Of a stretch of DNA of 64,000 nucleotides, positions 60,267 to 64,000 are shown in pieces; the stretch's first letter is position 1, and each line of letters begins with the position of its first letter. The translations under genes were made by a program, and so were the position numbers. Location of the stretch: positions 29,359 through 93,358 of the forward strand of contig NZ_JABWGN010000024.1 in the NCBI RefSeq assembly GCF_013363975.1, given 5' to 3'. Below the pieces are notes generated by a model. The model searched no databases. It worked only from the letters and a program-made list of their open reading frames with translations, and was not told the origin of the DNA. The DNA is from Nonomuraea montanisoli (GTDB lineage Bacteria > Actinomycetota > Actinomycetes > Streptosporangiales > Streptosporangiaceae).

Positions 60267-60842
60267 TCAGGTGGACGTCTGCCCGTCGAGCGTCTCGCGC
60301 AGGATGTCGGCGTGCCCGGCGTGCTGGGAGGTCTCGGCGATGACGTGCATCAGCACCGCGCGCACGCTGCGCGTCCCGCCCGGCTCGTGCCAGGGCGCCT
60401 CCGGCAACGGGTGCGTCGCCGACAGGTCGGGGACGGCGGCGAGGATCTCCTCGCTACGGGCGGCGACCGCCTCGTACCGCGCGAGGATCCCGGCCAGCGT
60501 GTCATCGGGCAGCATCCGGAAGTCGTTCTGGTGCTCGATCACCCACCGCGGGACCTCACGCGCGGTGCCGGCCGCGAGGTCGGCCCAGGTGACGCCGTCG
60601 GGCAGGTCGTGGTTCATCGCCGAGGGGCCCTCAACCACGAAGCGCATCCATCCCTCCTCCATGGACGCGACGTGCTTGATCAGGCCGCCCAGGCACAGCG
60701 CGCTGACGGTCGGGCGCTCGCCGAGCTGCTCGTCGCTCAGCCCGCGGACGGTGTTGGTCAGGGCGGACCGCGCGGCCGCGAGCGCGGCGAGCAGGTCGCT
60801 CCGCTCGGCGTCGAGGGTCGAGGGGGACGTGGCGGTGGTCAT
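60267..60842 (-). CDS. DinB-like (DUF664) protein
   Basis: 191 residues of the DinB four-helix-bundle type: SDLLAALAAARSALTNTVRGLSDEQLGERPTVSALCLGGLIKHVASMEEGWM, and metal-ligand His in LMHVIAETSQHAGHADILRE. Relatives are thiol- or stress-linked metal-dependent transferases; activity not shown. ATG 60842 follows GGAAGGAT. It is divergent from a WYL regulator, a common pair. Confidence 0.9.
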   Translation of the reverse strand: MTTATSPSTLDAERSDLLAALAAARSALTNTVRGLSDEQLGERPTVSALCLGGLIKHVASMEEGWMRFVVEGPSAMNHDLPDGVTWADLAAGTAREVPRWVIEHQNDFRMLPDDTLAGILARYEAVAARSEEILAAVPDLSATHPLPEAPWHEPGGTRSVRAVLMHVIAETSQHAGHADILRETLDGQTST

Positions 60843-60942
60843 GGTGTTCGGATCCTTCCGGTCGTCGTCGATGACGGGCACACGACAACCATCACAGGGG
60901 TAGCGGTCAGGAAGTGGCCTCTACTCCCGGCAAGATGGGATC

Positions 60943-61953
60943 GTGCCGAAGACTTCAGCGCGACTGCTGGCGTTGCTCTCGCTGCTCCAGGCGCGCCGGG
61001 ACTGGCCGGGCGCGCTGCTGGCCGAACGGCTGGACATCAGCCCGCGCACCCTGCGCCGGGACGTCGACCGCCTGCGTGAGCTCGGGTATCCCGTCGTGGC
61101 CTTCAAGGGGCCGGACGGCGGGTACCGGCTGGACGCCGGCTCGGAGCTGCCGCCGTTGCTGTTCGACGACGAGCAGGCCGTCGCGCTGGCGATCGCGCTC
61201 CAGATCGCCACCACCACGGGCGCCGGCATCGAGGAGGCCGCGGCCCGCGCGCTCACCACCGTCCGGCAGGTCATGCCCGCACGGCTGCGCCGCCGGATCG
61301 ACACCCTCCAGGTCACCGCCGTCGAGCAGCCCGTGACCCGGCCGGACCCCCAGGTCGACGGCGGCGTGCTCATGGCGCTCGGCGCCACCGTCCACGCCCG
61401 CGAGGTGCTGCGCTTCGACTACACCCCCGCACCTCCGCCGGGGGAGGAGGACGAGGCCGTGGAGGCGTCGCCGCGCCGGGTGCAACCCCATCACCTCGTC
61501 ACCTGGGGCGGACGCTGGTACCTCGTCGCCTGGGACGTCGACCGCGAGGACTGGCGCACCTTCCGCGCCGACCGGATCATCCCGCGCACCCCCACGGGGC
61601 CCCGCTTCACCCCGCGCGAGCTGCCCGGGGGCGACGTGGCCGCCTTCATGGTCAGCAGGTTCCGCGGCTCCGACGGCTCCGGCCAGTGGCCCTGCCGCGG
61701 CGAGGTGATCCTCGCGCTGCCGGCCGCCGCCGTGTCCCGCTACACCCGCGAGGGCACCGTCGAGGAGCTCGGCCCGGATCGTTGCCGGCTCGTCCTGAGC
61801 TCGTGGTCGTGGGCCGCGCTGGCCTCGGCCGTCGGCAGGTTCGACGCCGACATCGAGGTCGTCGGCCCGGACGAGCTCAGGGACGCCTTCGCGACGCTGG
61901 CCCGCCGCTACGCCCGCGCGGCAGGCCGGGACGCCGCACGGCGAAGGTCATGA
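60943..61953 (+). CDS. WYL-domain HTH regulator
   Basis: 336 residues. N-terminal HTH_11 winged helix (SARLLALLSLLQARRDWPGALLAERLDISPRTLRRDVDRLRELGYPVVAFKGPDGGYRLDAG), a central WYL domain (PRRVQPHHLVTWGGRWYLVAWDVDREDWRTFRADRI) and a WCX-like C-terminus. WYL regulators bind nucleic-acid ligands and often respond to DNA damage. The SD before GTG 60943 is weak. Probably regulates itself and the divergent dinB-like gene. Confidence 0.92.
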   Translation: MPKTSARLLALLSLLQARRDWPGALLAERLDISPRTLRRDVDRLRELGYPVVAFKGPDGGYRLDAGSELPPLLFDDEQAVALAIALQIATTTGAGIEEAAARALTTVRQVMPARLRRRIDTLQVTAVEQPVTRPDPQVDGGVLMALGATVHAREVLRFDYTPAPPPGEEDEAVEASPRRVQPHHLVTWGGRWYLVAWDVDREDWRTFRADRIIPRTPTGPRFTPRELPGGDVAAFMVSRFRGSDGSGQWPCRGEVILALPAAAVSRYTREGTVEELGPDRCRLVLSSWSWAALASAVGRFDADIEVVGPDELRDAFATLARRYARAAGRDAARRRS

Positions 61954-61988
61954 CCCTTGACCTCTCCTGCGCCACATCTCATGATGAA

Positions 61989-61998
61989 TATACGTATA
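61989..61998. promoter_or_regulatory. Palindrome upstream of EXLDI gene
   Basis: TATACGTATA is a perfect palindrome in a sharply AT-rich patch (61981-62008) 20 bp before the EXLDI start; tatagt at 62001-62006 could be a -10. Confidence 0.45.
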
Positions 61999-62017
61999 CC
62001 TATAGTGAGAGCGGTCC

Positions 62018-62554
62018 ATGCCGAGCAAGACGATCTATCTGAGCGTGGAAGACGTGGCGTTCATCGAGGCCCATCGCGACGAGATCGAAGGGTCACTGTC
62101 GAGCGCCCTGATGGAAGGTCTGCGAATGGTGATCGAGAAGAGGAAACTCGAGGCCACCGGCTTCGAAGAGATCCGGCTGGACACCGGTCAGCCAGGTGCG
62201 CGCAGGCTCAAGATCTTTTCCGGAAGGCTCGTCGCGCGCTCCGACACGACGGAACATGACGGCACGGCCCAGGTTTCCCGGCGCATCTACACCACGCCCA
62301 AGGGCTCCTGGGTGTACTTCGAACGCTCGTCCGTCAATTGGAACTACTGGTCGACCGGGGGTGGCCAGGCTTCGGGTGCCGACTGGTCCGGCGACATCGA
62401 CCCGTTCGATCCCGCGGAGGTGGAGAGCCGCCGCGTCTTCGAGGTCCGCCCGTCCTTGGCGGAACTGGACGGGATCGCACCCGCGGAGCTGATCGCGCAG
62501 GCACGGGTCGAGGCGGACACCGGAACGAGCCATGTCGAGCGCCTCGACATCTAG
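62018..62554 (+). CDS. EXLDI family protein
   Basis: 178 residues: SKTIYLSVEDVAFIEAHRDEIEGSLSSALMEGLRMVIEKRKLEATGFEEI, then RLKIFSGRLVARSDTT...VYRTPKG-like RRIYTTPKGSWVYFERSSVNW, ending SHVERLDI. The terminal E-x-L-D-I is the family's name-giving motif. A short N-terminal ribbon-helix-helix-like stretch may bind DNA. Function unknown; members usually sit beside a TetR gene, which is absent here. Its codons are less GC-biased than its neighbours'. Confidence 0.85.
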   Translation: MPSKTIYLSVEDVAFIEAHRDEIEGSLSSALMEGLRMVIEKRKLEATGFEEIRLDTGQPGARRLKIFSGRLVARSDTTEHDGTAQVSRRIYTTPKGSWVYFERSSVNWNYWSTGGGQASGADWSGDIDPFDPAEVESRRVFEVRPSLAELDGIAPAELIAQARVEADTGTSHVERLDI

Positions 62555-62624
62555 GATCCGGTCACGATCGAACGCCGCGCCATCCCCGCGCCTCACGGGG
62601 TGACCTTCGCCTACACGGCTGCTA

Positions 62625-62769
62625 CTGACAACGGTTTCAGTACGCCCCGCGAACCGCTGGTGGCGGCATGTCTCCGACGTGCGGTTTTCTGTGGATCTGT
62701 AACGACTTGGAAACACAGCATTGACACTCCGTGGCCATCTCCTGCCATCATCACTGACATCGATTTCAG
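62625..62769. promoter_or_regulatory. Two LacI-type operators upstream of lacI-deoC
   Basis: The 227-bp gap 62555-62781 has no gene. It holds two copies of CTGACAnCGnTTTCAG: 62625-62640 (central AACGG) and 62754-62769 (central ATCGA, nearly perfect palindrome). TTGACA at 62731-62736 could be a -35. The second copy overlaps the region just before the lacI SD, suggesting autoregulation with looping. Confidence 0.6.
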
Positions 62770-62781
62770 TTTGGAGCTCAC

Positions 62782-63822
62782 GTGGTCACCATCCATGACG
62801 TGGCAGCTCGGGCAGGGGTCTCGCCCGCCACGGTCTCGCGCTTCCTGCGGGGCCAGCGGGTGCGCTCGTACGAGGCGATCCAGACCGCCATCGACGAGCT
62901 GGGCTACTGGCCGAGTGCCGCGGCGCAGTCGTTGAAGTCCGGGCGCACCAACACCATCGGCGTCGTCGTCCCGGACATCACGAACCCGTACTTCGCCGCG
63001 GTGGTCAAGGGCATGGAGTCCGTCACACGTACGGAGCCCTACCGGATCCTGCTCGCCAACAGCGACGAGAGCAGCGAGCAGGAGGACGACGTGCTGGCGG
63101 ACCTGGTGCGCAGGGTCGACGGCATCATCCTCGCCCCCGCCACCGAGCAGGACGAGACGCCGCTGCACGTCCGCGACGCCGACGTGCCGCTGGTGTTCGT
63201 GGACCGCGACCTGGCGGGCGGCGAACGGTTCGACGCCGTGCTCGTCGACAACGACGGCGGCGGCAGGCAGGCGGCCGAGCATCTGCTGGCCCTCGGGCAC
63301 ACCCGGGTGGCCGCGATCAGCGGCTCCCTGGACACCACCCCCGGGCGGCTGCGGCGTGAGGGTTTCGTCTCGACGCTCGCCAAGGCGGGCGTCGAGGTGC
63401 CGCCCGAGTACGACCTGGTCGGCGACTTCAAGGAGCACAGCGGCTACCAGCTCACGCTGTCCCTGCTGTCACTCCCCGAGCCGCCGACCGCCGTCTTCGC
63501 CGCCAACAACCTCATGACGCTCGGCGCGCTCAAGGCGTTGCACGACATGCGGATCGACATCCCCGGCCAGATCAGCCTGATCGGCTTCGACGACCTGGAC
63601 ACCGGTCCGCTGCTCAGGCCGCCCCTGACCGTCGTGGACCGGCCGATGTTCGAGCAGGGCGTGCTCGCCATGCGCCTGCTGCTGCGCCGGCTCGACCCTG
63701 ATGACGGCGGCGGCATGGCCAGCCGGGTCGTCCTGGACACCAAGCTGATCGAACGCGCCTCCACCGCCCCGCCGGGCGGGCACCCGTCCCCGGCACGCAC
63801 GAGAAAGACCCGATCGCGATGA
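62782..63822 (+). CDS. LacI family regulator
   Basis: 346 residues. HTH VTIHDVAARAGVSPATVSRFLRGQRVR, hinge AAAQSLKSGRTNTIGVVVPDITNPYF, then a periplasmic-binding-type sensor ending in ISLIGFDDLDTGPLLRPPLTVVDRPMFEQG. GTG 62782 has GGAG at 6-7 nt. Its TGA overlaps the ATG of deoC, so it is the first gene of the operon it probably controls, presumably in response to a deoxyribose or nucleoside catabolite. Confidence 0.93.
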   Translation: MVTIHDVAARAGVSPATVSRFLRGQRVRSYEAIQTAIDELGYWPSAAAQSLKSGRTNTIGVVVPDITNPYFAAVVKGMESVTRTEPYRILLANSDESSEQEDDVLADLVRRVDGIILAPATEQDETPLHVRDADVPLVFVDRDLAGGERFDAVLVDNDGGGRQAAEHLLALGHTRVAAISGSLDTTPGRLRREGFVSTLAKAGVEVPPEYDLVGDFKEHSGYQLTLSLLSLPEPPTAVFAANNLMTLGALKALHDMRIDIPGQISLIGFDDLDTGPLLRPPLTVVDRPMFEQGVLAMRLLLRRLDPDDGGGMASRVVLDTKLIERASTAPPGGHPSPARTRKTRSR

Positions 63823-64000
63823 GCGTTGTGACCTCTTCGCTCGCGGACGTGGCCTCTTCGGAGGCGGCGTTGCGAGCGTTCCTGCACGGCCTGCCCGGTG
63901 TGGACCGGGTCGGCGCGGACCAGCGGGCGGCGATGCTGGGCACCCGTTCGATCAAGACGACGGCCAAGGCCCGGGCGATCGATCTGGCCATCTCGATGGT
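63819..64000 (+). CDS. deoC: Deoxyribose-phosphate aldolase, N-terminal part
   Basis: The first 60 codons, cut by the window edge. AALRAFLHGLPGVDRVGADQ, then GTRSIKTTAKARAIDLAISM closely match the N-terminus of actinobacterial DeoC, which cleaves 2-deoxyribose-5-phosphate to acetaldehyde and glyceraldehyde-3-phosphate. The ATGA overlap with lacI shows translational coupling. The catalytic Lys lies outside the window, so the assignment rests on the N-terminus only. Confidence 0.75.
   Translation, partial: MSVVTSSLADVASSEAALRAFLHGLPGVDRVGADQRAAMLGTRSIKTTAKARAIDLAISM

Noticed and set aside
1..64000. tRNA genes, rRNA genes, riboswitches, attachment sites
   Set aside because: None were recognised by eye; a covariance-model search would settle it.

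Overview
The window looks like chromosomal DNA from a high-GC actinobacterium, most probably a Streptosporangiaceae/Nonomuraea-type or Streptomyces-like soil organism. This is inferred from roughly 70% GC, many GTG starts, and the family mix: secreted S8 and M9 proteases, snapalysin, PAS-GAF-SpoIIE phosphatase, CGNR, PadR, EXLDI, FBP and SARP/AfsR-type ATPase proteins. I see no tRNA, rRNA, CRISPR array or replication origin. One IS5-type insertion sequence is present.

Layout. 0-10 kb: the start of an AfsR/LuxR-type ATPase regulator (cut by the window edge), a secreted M9 collagenase convergent with a 1322-residue secreted subtilase, a two-HTH regulator divergent from the subtilase, and a flavin monooxygenase. 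10-18 kb: a VOC/AraC pair, a GlxA-type regulator divergent from a cupin, an SPFH-like lipoprotein, an ankyrin protein, a CGNR regulator divergent from an MFS exporter, a TetR divergent from an FBP zinc-finger protein, and a methyltransferase. The methyltransferase mRNA leader carries two tiny ORFs and a hairpin that buries its Shine-Dalgarno (SD) sequence. 18.6-23 kb: a patchy region with an IS5-family element, a lower-GC small gene, gene remnants, snapalysin and short stress-type genes. 24-31 kb: a membrane-anchored KAP-like P-loop ATPase followed by a 1619-residue DUF4132-like protein. 31-50 kb: ordinary accessory genes, mostly regulator/enzyme pairs (PadR, four TetR, MarR, ArsR), a class A beta-lactamase-fold protein that lacks the catalytic Glu166, a GDPD, an aldo/keto reductase and GDSL/YceI proteins.

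50.7-57.6 kb is the best-defined pathway. It is a sulfonate/organosulfur acquisition operon (substrate-binding protein, ATPase, permease, LLM flavin monooxygenase, two flavin reductases, nearly all joined by ATGA/GTGA overlaps), convergent with a TauD-type dioxygenase. The operon and tauD are each preceded by the same module: a TTGACT-N17-TA(G/C)GTT promoter and, 6-7 nt after the -10, a short ORF encoding an HVDFC..VASA..C leader peptide. This predicts two leaderless, cysteine-responsive leader peptides. The tauD leader ORF runs out of frame into tauD.

57.6-64 kb: a TPR-like protein, a DHA2-family MFS exporter divergent from an XRE-cupin regulator, a DinB protein divergent from a WYL regulator, an EXLDI protein, and a LacI regulator overlapping the start of deoC (cut by the right edge).
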